64,000 nucleotides of DNA from Rhabdornis inornatus. Taxonomy: Eukaryota > Chordata > Aves > Passeriformes > Rhabdornithidae. Made by a program: the position numbers and the translations under genes. Position 1 is the first letter of the stretch, and the number at the start of each line of letters is the position of its first letter. The stretch spans positions 434,001 to 498,000 of the forward strand of contig VWZS01006018.1 in the NCBI GenBank assembly GCA_013397075.1. The letters are read 5' to 3'. Below, one piece after another: positions 1 to 11,039 of the stretch. The notes beneath the pieces were generated by a model, which saw nothing but the letters and a program-made list of their open reading frames with translations, ran no database searches and was not told where the DNA came from.

Positions 1-841
1 CTGAAGTACCTCAAACTTTCTGACCTTGAAATACAAACATCTGCAATCAAACACAGAAAACCTTATTAAAGTGGGCAGCAGAAACCATGGAATTAAATGG
101 TAGAAATTTATCTAAATCATAGGAATGACATTAAATAGAAATTCCTAAATTCATTCCTTTTGTGCTTTAACTGCACATAGGAATCAATGTGTCTATGTCA
201 GCAAATGGAACTTGTTGTTCTGCCCTGGTTTATATCCACTGACTACTCCTAAGTTTGCTCTTTTCTGCTTGTTTCTCTTTTGACAGCCCTTTCTGCCTTT
301 TTAAAGGGAAAACTTTTCCTCTCTCATGATTCCTCCTGCATTATTGTGCTGGGACTCCCAGTGCCAGGAGCGCTGCCAGGCACCACCAGCACACCTGCCC
401 TTCTCAGCAGGACCAGCCCTGACCTCAGAATGAGGGGCAAAGTTGGATTCCACATTTCCACACCCACTGGGTGTGAGAACCATCTCTTCCAACACCTGTG
501 GGACAGGGGAGGATGCCCTTTCTACTGGCTTTGTACACAAGCTTCAAGGTGCTCAGGAAAACAGGAGAGAAGAAAGTGTTTTGTTTGTGACACAAAGCAC
601 AGCAGTTCTAGCTTAAGTCCAAGCACAGGATTGTAACTGGAAAACATAAGAACAAAAAAAAAAGCTTTTGAAACACTATTGGATTCATTTGGAGTGGGCA
701 AAACATGTTTAATAAAGAAAATTTTTACAATTATCCCTTCAAATGTGGAATTGAAAATATAACTGGGGACCACCTGGCAACACAAAACCCACAGAGAGAC
801 ACATTTGAAAAGAATTTCCTCCCTTCAACTTCAACAGGTGG
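1..841. other. Non-coding stretch, nothing recognised
   Basis: AT-rich sequence with no exon that I can support on either strand. The open frames here have no plausible splice borders and do not resemble a protein family. It is probably intronic or intergenic. Confidence 0.5.
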
Positions 842-846
842 AGCTC

Positions 847-877
847 AAAAAAAAAAAAAAANNTCAAAAAAAAAAAA
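847..877 (+). repeat. Poly-A tract with a 2-N assembly gap
   Basis: Fifteen A residues (847-861), two undetermined bases (862-863), TC, then twelve A residues (866-877). The gap sits inside a homopolymer, so its true length is unknown. It may be the tail of an old retroposed copy, but no source element can be recognised beside it. Confidence 0.8.
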
Positions 878-921
878 GGCAAAGCCCAGGAAAGTAATGT
901 TCCTCCCCCACTTGCTCTTAC

Positions 922-967
922 CCTGAGGTCAGTGCACCTGCCACAGAGCCACCAATAAAATCTGCAC
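922..967 (-). CDS. Candidate internal exon, unknown protein
   Basis: On the minus strand a 46-bp segment lies between an acceptor ending CAAG, preceded by a T-rich tract, and a good donor (GG then GTAAGA). One frame reads ADFIGGSVAGALTSG, a small-residue, glycine-rich stretch like part of a membrane helix. It would start with two bases of a split codon and end with two bases of another. A second acceptor six bases in (GTGCAG) would shorten it to 40 bp. It is the leftmost candidate of the minus-strand transcript. No family was recognised, and a chance pseudo-exon is quite possible. Confidence 0.22.
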
Positions 968-1084
968 CTTGAAAGCAGCCAGTGCCACCAAACACAAACA
1001 CAGCAGGTGACAGACAGGACAACAGCCAGAAAAATGCTTTTCCAACAAGCCCCAAACAGCTTCTCAGTGCAGGACAAGGGTGTC

Positions 1085-1222
1085 TATTAGTGTTTATTTT
1101 TTTGTTTGTTTTTTTTAGTTAGAGTTGAGATTGAAGTATGAGAGATGAAGTTTTGTGTTTGGATTTGGTTGTTTATAAATTTTTATTTATAGTATAGTGA
1201 GTGTTATAGTATTTTTAGTTAA
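1085..1222. other. 138-bp tract with no C on the plus strand
   Basis: From the C at 1084 to the C at 1223 the plus strand contains only A, G and T. It is T/G-rich with short T runs, and the flanks have ordinary C content. It is not a simple tandem repeat. The strand bias resembles C-to-T conversion on one strand, but the sequence alone does not show the cause. Confidence 0.85.
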
Positions 1223-3394
1223 CAAGCTAAAAATTACAAAATGGAGCTATATCTTGCTTTATACAAGGTCTTTTAAGGCCTAATTATCCAATTAAAAACT
1301 CACATCTACATTATTTTTACTTTTGACCCAATGGCCAAACACCTGTGACCTGCAGTGAGGTACTTTCTATCTAAGCAAAAAATACTATCTAAAACCAAAA
1401 AGGAACAAGAAGGAAGAAGCAGCCAATGCCCCAGAAGCTCCATCTTGTCCCATACCCATTACTATATTCTAAAACCCCAAACTCCAAACCCTTCACCATG
1501 TGATATCACACACTTCTATTCAAACTCCACACCAGTGATCCCAACTCCATCACTCAATTCTGGAAGCATTCTCCAAAGCCTCAAGTCAAAAGCAGTGTTC
1601 TCCAGGGGGTCAGTGCCAGAAAGCACAGAAAGCTCAAAACTCCCAGGCTTCAGGGTTCCAACAGGTTTCCAAACCACACTCTGCAGGTAACCTGTGCATC
1701 TCCCCCAAAACTCTCCTGCCCCAGCTCTGAAAGGCAGGCAGGGCTCTGCAGGCTGTGCCCCAGCTGCTCCTGGTCCCTCCTGCAGCCCCAGGACACAACC
1801 CAAGCCCTCCTGCCCTGCCTGCCAGGACAGCACAGGGAGCTGAGGGGGAGGAAGGAGCCCTTCAGCTCCCTCCCTTCACAGCCACTTGGGTACCAACACG
1901 AGAGTGGGGCAGCAAGGGAGCTGCTTTGCTTGTTCTGGTGTTGGTGCAGGCTGAACAAGCACTGGCCCCATCCCTGTTTGCTCTCAGCTGACAGGCTGCC
2001 CCTCTCCAGGGTTTGCTGCTGGAAATAAACAGATCCCAGCCACAAAGCTGCTTCCTCATCCTCCCACAGCATCATCTTGGGGCTGTTGCCAAGAAGGAAC
2101 CGAGGCTCTGGTTACCCTCACTCCAGTTCTTCCTTCACCCAGGGGTGTTTGCAAAGGGCACTGCCAGCAGCTCCAGAGAGCTTCTCCAACAGAGGGGCTG
2201 TCCTCAGGTGACAGCCAGGATTTACTGAGAACAAGGAAAAGGTACCCCAGGAGCTGCCATTCCTCGAGGGAGCCATCTCCTCCTGCCAGTGACAGCTGAG
2301 AACCAAGAGCCCAGGCTTTGCCCATCACCCACACTCAGCACTCCATTCCCAGGCATGGGGACAGCCCAGCAGCCAGCCTGGAAGTGTTTTTTATCCAGGT
2401 GTATTGGCATGAACTCCCAGGCTTGGTAGCAAGGGGACTGCAGGGGCTCAGTGGGAGAGGGCTGGGGTTGTCCTGGGACAAAAGGAGAAGTCCATGGTGC
2501 CCTGGAACAGTCAGAGGAGCCTGAGCTGCTCCCATGAGAGCATTTGAGCAATGGCAGTAACTGGAGAATGGCTCAGCGACAGCACAGACCTGGTGACACA
2601 CCTGGAGGGGCTGCAGCCTGTGGAGGCCAGCAGAATCCGAGAAATTATTGAAGAGGAAGGAGCAGGGGCAGAGTGAGGAACAAGGAGCAGCAGAAACTGA
2701 TCCCAACCACAGCAACAGCGAGGGAAGAGCAGGGGAGTTCTGTGCTGAAACTGAGCCTGGCAAAGGGGATGGAAGGGGTTTTCCTTAAGTGTTTCAATGT
2801 TTGTCACCTGTTTCCCAACCAGTAATCAAACGTTTCAGATCAAGTTTGATTCCCTGATTTCAACCCATTCTGCCCAGAGCAGTAACTGGTGAGTGATCTC
2901 CCTGTCCTTATTTTGAACCATGAGATTTCTGACCCCAGTTCTTCCCATTTTCTGCCCCATCCCACTGTGGGGAAGGTGTGAGCAAGAAGCTGTGTGAGTG
3001 CTTTGCTCCTCTTAGCTGAGGCCAACCCATCAGCCAGGGCAGATTGTCAAGGACTCCATGGTCACTCCATCTGCCCTAATCCATAGTAGCACCATCTCCA
3101 TCATTAACAGAGTGGAATTTTAATTACATGTCCTAGCCTGGAAGGCACCAAAGAAACGAATAAAGCCCAGCTGTGGTTTGCTTTGGTACAAAAATAGCTG
3201 TTCAGATAGCACAAACCCCATTCTCAAACTGGGATAGACAATTCTGTACTGGTTGGGAACTCTTTTCCCAAGTGCACGTGCCACTCACGTTCTCTTCCAA
3301 CAGGATTCAGGTCATGTTTACCTTAACCCATAACAATGAATCTTACTTGGAGGATTTAAAACTTTTGCCTTTAACATCTTCAGCTCAAAGCTTT
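1223..3394. other. Non-coding stretch, GC-richer from 1.6 to 2.8 kb
   Basis: No exon is supported. The part from about 1.6 to 2.8 kb is richer in C and G and opens several overlapping frames on both strands. These frames contradict each other and lack splice structure, so I read them as compositional artefacts. Confidence 0.5.
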
Positions 3395-3465
3395 CAGAGA
3401 ATCACCATCTAGTCCAACCCTCCTGCCAAGGCAGTCACCTAGAGCAGCATTCAAGCAAGGCCACC
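3395..3465 (-). mobile_element. CR1 LINE 3'-end fragment (old)
   Basis: The plus strand carries the reverse complement of the CR1 3' end: a GAATCA motif, then ATCTAGTCCAACCCTCCTGC, then a decayed 'GGCAG..CACCTAGAGCAG' segment. This order is typical of CR1 elements in birds and other sauropsids. The copy is short and diverged and lacks the terminal octamer repeats, so it is a dead relic. The element's own sense strand is minus. Confidence 0.75.
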
Positions 3466-5287
3466 AGCTTTTGCAAACTGTCACATCTCCCCACTCAGTT
3501 GCTTTACCTTTGCATAGCATAAAAAAAAAAAAGGCAAGTCCTTTGCTCAAGGGGATCACAGCATCAGTAACATTGCTGCAGTTAGCATTCTTCAATTTTA
3601 AATTTTCATTAAAGAATTTGTATTACTCATGAGCCTATGCAATATTCTAATCATCCTGTATTACCTTTTTCCATTAAGGAGTCAGTAAATTCAGGGCACA
3701 AGATCTTTTTCCTTCTCTCAACAGCCAGCAGGGACAGAAATACATCTCCTGCAGATCTATCTTGTAGGTTTTTATCTACAGAACAACACCATAAGGATAA
3801 ATCATTTCTGAGCAAGTCCAGGAAGTTCTTTTTCCAGTATCTTGCTGGAAATTTTTCCCTGAAAATTCATCAAGGATAGATTACATGAAGTACATCAAGA
3901 CTACATTTTACCTGCATTTAACCTTGTCCAAATTTAACTGTGGCCAGCTTAGCAGACTGCCCAGCCATGAACACACAGGCCATAGTTCAGCTTTTTTGCT
4001 GATAAATGGGAATTGCAAACTTTTATATAAAGCACGCGGCCAACCTTGGATCTTGAATGCAAAACGGTTGCATACATCTTTGTTTCTGACTTTGCAAATC
4101 TTAGCCTTCCTCATATTTGCCATCAACTTTTCCAAAGAGCAAACAACCAAAAGCAAACCACTTTGCTGTGTCAGCACAGCCTCAGTTGGAGGGTTAAGAT
4201 CCAATTCACAGAAAGAAATTGGATGAGTGATAACAGAAAAAAAAATTGGTTGAATAATTTTTTTGTCTTCATTTTAAGAAAGCATCCATGAAAACTACTC
4301 AGAGAAAGAATCAGCCTCCAGAAGTAATAATCTTGTTTTATTTATAGTCAAGGTCGTGGGAAATCTGTCCTGAAACATAAAAAAATACAGCTTCCCAGAT
4401 TAGTTTTGGTATGGGAATTCAAAGAATGAACAGCTATGGGAAAGTTTAAATTCTCATCGAATACACCTGAGTGCCCCTGTTCAAAATGGTTGGTACTTTC
4501 TGTCACTCATTAAGCAGAGAGCACAAAGACAATTGTAATTGCTGGAGCACCCAGGACTACTTATGGTGGTAACCCAGTGTTTACTAAAAGCATGAGCATC
4601 TGTAGTGTTTACAGACTACAGTCTGATCATGGGTAATTACTGTATGATTAAGATATTATTCGAATGGTTATATTCAACAAGGAAAAAATCTATAAAATTA
4701 CTTTATTAGTTAAATTAATAAAAGCAATCACTAAACTTTTGTTAAATACCCCATATATAGCAGTCTGCTGTACATGCTAGTGAATTAATCCCATCTAGCA
4801 GCACTTCTTCCTAAAAATAAGACATTGGTGGCAAGAGGATGCCTTCTTTCTGTATTTACTGCTCTGTTAGGTGCTTGCATAACAAAATTCATCCTCTGTC
4901 GCTTGTTTAAACAGTTTAAAAAGCTGTTTGTTCTGAGCACTGCACCAACAAAGTACAGCATGACAAACAAAGCCCCACAGAACCCAGCCTGACCCCCAGG
5001 ACAGCCTCTGACCTTGAGGAAACGCTCCTGTGTCAGCTCAGTTTGTGTTCTTACGTGCCCAGGCTCTCACTGCTGCTCTGCTCGTGTCAGAGGCAGCTCT
5101 GTCCCCTTGGTGCCATAACTGGAGGGAGAAGTTCTGTGTGCTCAACACAATTCCAGCTGACAGCCACAGCTTGTGACTCCAGACAGACTTCACAGAAATG
5201 CCACCAGACCTGAGCCCTCTACATCTCAGAGCTTTGGGCTGCCCTCAAAGAAATAGCACCTTACTGAAGAATCATGCTTGTTCTTAC
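3466..5287. other. Non-coding stretch, nothing recognised
   Basis: AT-rich sequence with short A runs (for example near 3520-3532). Short splice-like segments occur near 3.9 and 5.05 kb, but none has convincing borders and a protein-like reading together. Confidence 0.45.
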
Positions 5288-5457
5288 ATTTCCCTTTGAT
5301 AAATACACGCTTTTGGGGTTGATCCTTCCAGGAAAATCGATGAGGATCTGAATCTCAGCAGTAAATCCACAGAGTGGGATATTCCCCAAGGCATCCAAGC
5401 CACAGGCTCACCACTTCTGGAGGCAGCTTTGTGCCAGCCCTTGCACAGTCTGGCAGG
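5288..5457 (-). CDS. Candidate exon with conflicting frames
   Basis: A 170-bp minus-strand segment starts after a good acceptor (pyrimidine-rich, ending GGTCACAG) and ends at a donor (GGAAAT then GTAAGA). The most protein-like frame ends with the stretch FTAEIQILIDFPGRINPKSV, but it has an in-frame TGA 16 codons from the 5' border. A second frame is open throughout but is rich in W, R and S, as shadow frames often are. It may be a shorter exon starting after the TGA with a poor acceptor, a decayed exon, or a chance open frame. No family was recognised. A selenocysteine reading has no support here, since no SECIS element was sought or found. Confidence 0.22.
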
Positions 5458-7079
5458 CTGTGACCAGAGCCCCAAACATAAAATATTCATTTAAAACAGC
5501 AGAGGTGACATCAGCACATGCTCTGCTGGCCCCTCATGTCCTACACCGTGAGTGAGGGGAGTAAGGAAACCTTTGCATTTCTGTAAAGCAGAATCATTCT
5601 GTTCTCTGCAACACCTTCAATCACCCACTCTGCTCCTGCTGCAGGAGCTCAGCACCCCTGGGTGACAATGCCAAGCTCTGTCACAGGCACCCACCTGCAC
5701 CCAGTGCCTCAGGAAGGAATCCCCCTGGAGCTGACTGCCATAAGGCTGGATTTTTTTTTTTTCTCTCCAGAAATGCTGCAATTATCCTTGTCAACACTGC
5801 AGGCAGGTGAAGTTAGGTGCCAGGGGCCTGCCAGCTGGAATGCAGCCTGGAATGCAGCACCTATGGTCCCAACTGCTCTGTATCTCTTCCATCACATTCT
5901 CAGAGACACAGGCTTGGCCCCCCAAAAGTCAATAACTCTTCTAGAAAAGTACATTCATTAACCAGTGTGAGGATCTGCAGCAGCACTCAGGGACATAGAT
6001 TCTCACAGGCACACAGCAATACCTGCCTGCATCTCTTATTTCTGTCATTATTAGGGTTTCTATCTACCCTTTCTATTCCATTTCCTTACCTTTTCAACAA
6101 TAATAATGCTTTCATTTGACTGAGTGCATATCACTGCTCTGTTCATATAAATGCTATTTACCTGTAAATTCTCAAATACAGATATATTACATGCACATTC
6201 AATTCAACCATCCTTAAGTGGCCCTCTAGGAACTGCTGTCATGATGATAAAATTTCCATTTCTATTTGTCACCAAGTAAAATCACTACTATTTTATTGTG
6301 CCTAGAGTTAGCCAGATTCAGGGAGCACTGAGGTTTTTCATTGGATTGGTTGGTTGGGGTTTCTTTTTTTGTTTGTTTGATCTAGGGTTTTTGGGGGGGG
6401 GGTGGTTGATATTTAGGGTTGAGTAGTGTTGACTTTGTTTTGATTTTTTTGCTTCTTTGGTTTTTAATGATGGATTTCCTTAAAAGAAAATGTGGTTATT
6501 TAAAGCACCCAGGTAAACTCCATTTCCCTGCACAAAACCAAAACCCCACCAGAGGGGAACATCTGTGGACAGAGCAGTTCTCTGCTCCTTTCTGCCCCAT
6601 CATCAGATTTCCCAGTTTACTTTCTGCTTCCCTCCCTGCACACAGAGCTTCACCAGAGCCCCAAATCCAGCCTTTGACATCAGCAGCCTTCTCAGACAAG
6701 AGGGGAGGGCAATTTATAGAGGCAGCCCAGACTCCAGAGCATATTTCAAAGCAAATGTCACACTCTTGAACAGTAACTGCATTTACTGCATTTGTTTCCT
6801 TGCCATCTCAGTAGCTGTAAGAAGCATTGCTTCACTCAGTAAAAGCACACACTCGACCCCAAACCTCTTCTCTTTAAGACAGATTATATCAAACCCAAAA
6901 CCATACAAAACTATTTCATTACTCAAGCTAGAAGTTTCACAGTTGGGCTTTTTTAGACGACTATAATTTAAAAAATTACTTACAAATTTAGTAATTTCAG
7001 GATCTATATTAAAAGGAAATAAGAGTACTGCATCTCAGAGATATGAATGAACAGTGAAGTTGGTACAGTACATGCTCAC
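5458..7079. other. Non-coding stretch with a G/T-rich tract
   Basis: Mostly plain AT-rich sequence. From 6341 to 6451 the plus strand has only three C residues, a run of about ten G (near 6393-6402) and several T runs. This resembles the C-free tract at 1.1 kb and contains a possible G-quadruplex core. A 72-bp minus-strand open segment near 6.1 kb has usable splice borders but too little support to list as an exon. Confidence 0.5.
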
Positions 7080-7129
7080 CTGGCAATCTGGCCAGGACCA
7101 GCACATTCCAAACTTTGTCTCTAACACTC
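7080..7129 (-). CDS. Candidate 50-bp internal exon, unknown protein
   Basis: Minus-strand segment with strong borders: acceptor tract ending TGCTCACCTCAG and donor CCAG then GTGAGC. Two frames are open. One reads SVRDKVWNVLVLARLP and needs an incoming phase-2 codon. The other reads VLETKFGMCWSWPDCQ and joins in phase after the candidate exon at 13466-13517. Good splice sites favour a real exon, but the ambiguous frame and short length keep confidence low. No family was recognised. Confidence 0.3.
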
Positions 7130-8715
7130 CTGAGGTGAGCAGTAGAACCCAAACCCACCTGACAAAAGTTCTGATCACTTCACTTGAAGAGAAGTGTCCA
7201 CATTAATCAATTAAACGTTTTCTAAGCACACAAAGCTGAAGGGCTCACACACTTTGTTACTTCAATGCCCAGGCTGACAGATTCAGAGGTCATTGCAGCT
7301 CCTGATACTTTATCAGTTTCACAGGAGACTGACACCAAACTGAACATTCATTTTAATCAGTTGCTCCTATTTTCAGCATAAGAAATTCACACAAACTGCT
7401 CCTCCTTAACAATACTTATTTGGTCTTATCAACAAGGGAGCCAGAGTAGCAAATGTTGTAATGTGAGTACTCATTAATTTCCTTTCTCTCACTCCTACCA
7501 TCCAGTGAGCTGAATTCCTGATTTTTATCACCACTGTTCCCATACACCTTCATTCATTTCTGTCCTTCACACTGCTGGAATGCTACAAGAGGCAGAGGAT
7601 TTCTCTGGTTCAGGACAGTTCACTGAGCAAAACCTCTTATCACCTCCTGCTCTCTGCTGCTCACACCACAGGGGACTGCACAGAGCCCGTGGATTTTCTG
7701 TCATCAGCAAAGTCAAGCCTCCTCCTGCTGACACACAGAAAGCTTCCTCAGCTTCTGGAATGGACTAGAAATTACTTACAGAAGTACCTGTGTTACAAAA
7801 TGAGGCAAGCAGAAACACAACTGAGATGAATGCAAAGCCCCTCTCAGGCTAGCTAAGCCTCTAGGCTCAAGATCAGGAGGAACAAACCCATTTTTTCTTG
7901 AATTAAATGAATGGGCAGGATATCCAGGGGTGCACTGCAGCAAAGGAACAGCCCCCTGTCAGCTTACACAGCTAGGCTGAATTTTGGTCATTAATGCCTT
8001 TAAAGCACAACGTTTTGTGAAAGGTGGCTCATGTAGGAACTCTAGATTTAGATTTCCTAAGGAGACGATCTGGGACAATACCTGTCTCACATTAACACAC
8101 CCATGTCCAGTCTGATCTTCCTTTCTACAGAGTTGTTCAATGTATGTACAGAAAGCCTTTAGAAGAACACACTTCTTTTTGCTTAAAGTATTCTAAAAAT
8201 ATTACTTCCTAATGAGGATCTCATTTGCATGACAAATTCTCTGTGCAGTGTCAGAAACATCTTGAAATTAAGATGTCATGCTTACAGGAATTATTCTGCA
8301 CTCAGATGAGTTCTCACCAAACTTTCCTTCTGACAAGTTAATTTCATTTTTCTCATCATGTGCTTTGACAGCAAGATAAGGGAATCAAAGCCTTTCCCTG
8401 GTGAGAACCCTTTGCTCCTACATTAATTGGAACTAAGGAATACCATCCACTTGAATTCATCCCTACTTTTCTGGCCAAATATTTAAAATCAATCATTTAC
8501 CAAGCTAACAGTACATATGTCACCCATGCTTTCCACTCTAATTCTTGCAGGAGGAAATGCAACTGTTAAGGAGAAACATTAATAAAACCACTGAAGGTTT
8601 TTCCTACCTCTACACCATAGGTTTAAATTAAAAGAGAGCATAAAACCATCCAGGCTTTAAAATTGGAGATAAATGACATGAAGCTCTCATTTAAAAACAA
8701 ATTTGGAAAAAAAGA
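7130..8715. other. Non-coding stretch, nothing recognised
   Basis: AT-rich sequence without supportable exons or recognisable repeats on either strand. Confidence 0.45.
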
Positions 8716-8780
8716 GTATGATGTGAACACTTTTAAAGCTGGGGTTAACAAGTGAAAGTTTTTCAGCCTGTGGCTTGAGC
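8716..8780 (+). repeat. Left arm of a perfect 65-bp inverted repeat
   Basis: This 65-bp segment is the exact reverse complement of 9012-9076, and the identity stops abruptly at both ends. The spacer is 231 bp. The arm has no tandem structure and low G+C, and it does not resemble a transposon terminus I know. Confidence 0.93.
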
Positions 8781-9011
8781 GCCTCTACTTCCTGTGACTG
8801 AGCAGAGGTTTCCCTGCTGGATGTTTTCTGGATGGCTTGGAGCAGGAAGCAACTCCTGAGTTTGCTTTCTCTCAAGACAGAAGATTTGTACCTAGGTGTG
8901 TCTCTCAGTGCACGTACATGAGTTTCTTTATGTTCTGCAGATAGGTAGAGAATACTGGCTTCAGCATTTTTAATTTTTTTTTTCCAATTCTGTTTTTAAA
9001 TGAGAGGTGGG

Positions 9012-9076
9012 GCTCAAGCCACAGGCTGAAAAACTTTCACTTGTTAACCCCAGCTTTAAAAGTGTTCACATCATAC
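9012..9076 (-). repeat. Right arm of a perfect 65-bp inverted repeat
   Basis: Exact reverse complement of 8716-8780. A transcript from either strand across 8716-9076 could fold into a 65-bp duplex with a 231-nt loop. If the left two thirds of the window is intron of the minus-strand gene, this hairpin would lie in its pre-mRNA. Confidence 0.93.
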
Positions 9077-11039
9077 ATGGTGCTTTCCTGGAAGTGTTAC
9101 TTGGCATGGGAGGAGGAGCCCTGCAGGTATTGCAACATCCCTGTGCCCCTGGCAGGAGCAGGGCCAGACAGGGAGTGGGAGCTGGGAGCTCTCAGTCACG
9201 CTTCCCTGGAAAAAGCTGCCACTGGGTCCTCACACGACGTGACAAAAGCTTGACAGAGCAAATAAAAGACATTTCTTCCTCTACTGGAGTCTGAGAATAT
9301 GTGAGAGCTGTGCACCAGAAAGCTCAGACCCTGTACACTTCTTTTCTCTCCTCAGCCTGGAAACTTTGGGAATTGATGGTGAAGTCATGAAGGAAACCTT
9401 AAATAGACTCTGTTTTCCACCATCACCAGGCTCACTTTCTCAGATTTTATCTGCTTCAGTTTCCCACTCAAATCTTATATTAGATTTTTTTTTCCTCTTT
9501 TTTCTCCACCTCCAAGCTTTTCCATTTTCTAACATAATACTGAATAAATATTTTATAGCCAAAGAGGATTTCTGCCTGTTATGTAACTCACATTTTTGGA
9601 GGCAGCTTCCCATCTCATTTTTACTGATAGAGCCTCCAATGAAACCAGGAGCTGTACTGATGTAAGCAGAATGTGCCTAAACTTAAACAAACAGCTCTGT
9701 TCGTGCCACATTAAAAGTGCTAAATGGGGTGAAATTTCATTTCATCAATATGCATATGGGGTTGACAATATTGAGGAAAATATTAACATATGTGTACAAA
9801 CATTAACAAAGTGATTAATTGTCACATAATGAGGCAGCAATTTAAGCGTGCTGATCAGATGCATCCCAGCTAAACTGGAAAGAACAGTCACATTCTAATT
9901 CTGAACCAGGCTGGGATCCGTGGCTGGGCTTCAGATGCCCAGTCACAGACACTTCCAGAGCCAAAGAAATATTTGAACAGCCTCCTCTAAAAAGTGCTCT
10001 GATCTTGGACAACAATATCTGTCCAAAAGCTAAAAGCTCGCTCTTTAGCTCTAGCTACAACTTAAAAATTTAAAAGTAATTCCATGTTCTTATGGCCACC
10101 CACCTGTCTGCTTACACCATAATGCTGGATATAGCAGGAAGGTCCCTCAATTATAAAATAATGCCTACATTCATTAATTTACAATCAAGTCAGAAATTCT
10201 GTGTAGCAGAGAGCAGAGATTTCAAGCCAGGCCAGCAGCAGTGGGTACAGAAACAGAGCAAGCTGAGAGCAAATAGATTATCTTCTCCCTCAATGTAAGA
10301 AACACACACTGTTTTATCCCAATAGGATACTTCAGAACTACAGTCTTCTGACAAATCATATTTATTTTAGATTTTAAAAATTTAAAATTAATTGTGGTTG
10401 GTTTTCACCCATTTTTAATTAGGAAATAATAATGTAGTGATGTACCCTGATTGATAACATTTGGGGGGAAAACACATTTAGAAGATGGGCTTTAAGTTTG
10501 ATAACAAGAACAATATTACAAAGAACACAGGTGTTACTGCCATCATCTCCTCTCAGGATGTGCCCTGAATGTGGAATTCTTTAAGACATGCAAAGAAGAC
10601 TCCATATAGCACTATTGAGTTGTAATTGGATTTAATGTGATCAGCCTCTTTCACTTGTAGTTTTATACTAGAGAACGGATTATAGAAAAGACACATTCTG
10701 TGTTTACTCAGTCACTTGAACCAGTTCAAGGGGACCATATAACAATCAGAACGGCCCCATTTCTTCCTTCCATGTGGTATTAAATAAATGCCAGTGTAAA
10801 TTTGGGGTTTCAACACAACATTGGGACAGAATTCTGGGGTTTGCATACTGAAAAAAAAAGAGTGAGAAGCTCTTTGCTCAGCATTAAGGACTTTATTACA
10901 CACCAGGAAAACCGGGTGTCTGGGAACTTGGGAGACTATCGACACAAAACACCATTAAGATGGTGCCAGAAAGATTTATAAACGGCTCAGGAGGGACCTT
11001 GAAACATCTCCTTCGATTCTGGCTCCTTGGAAAGCTCCC
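9077..11039. other. Non-coding stretch, nothing firm
   Basis: AT-rich, becoming GC-richer after 10.95 kb. A 32-bp minus-strand segment at 9592-9623 has a good acceptor and a GTGAGT donor and could be a micro-exon, but this rests on splice signals alone. Nothing else is recognised. Confidence 0.4.
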
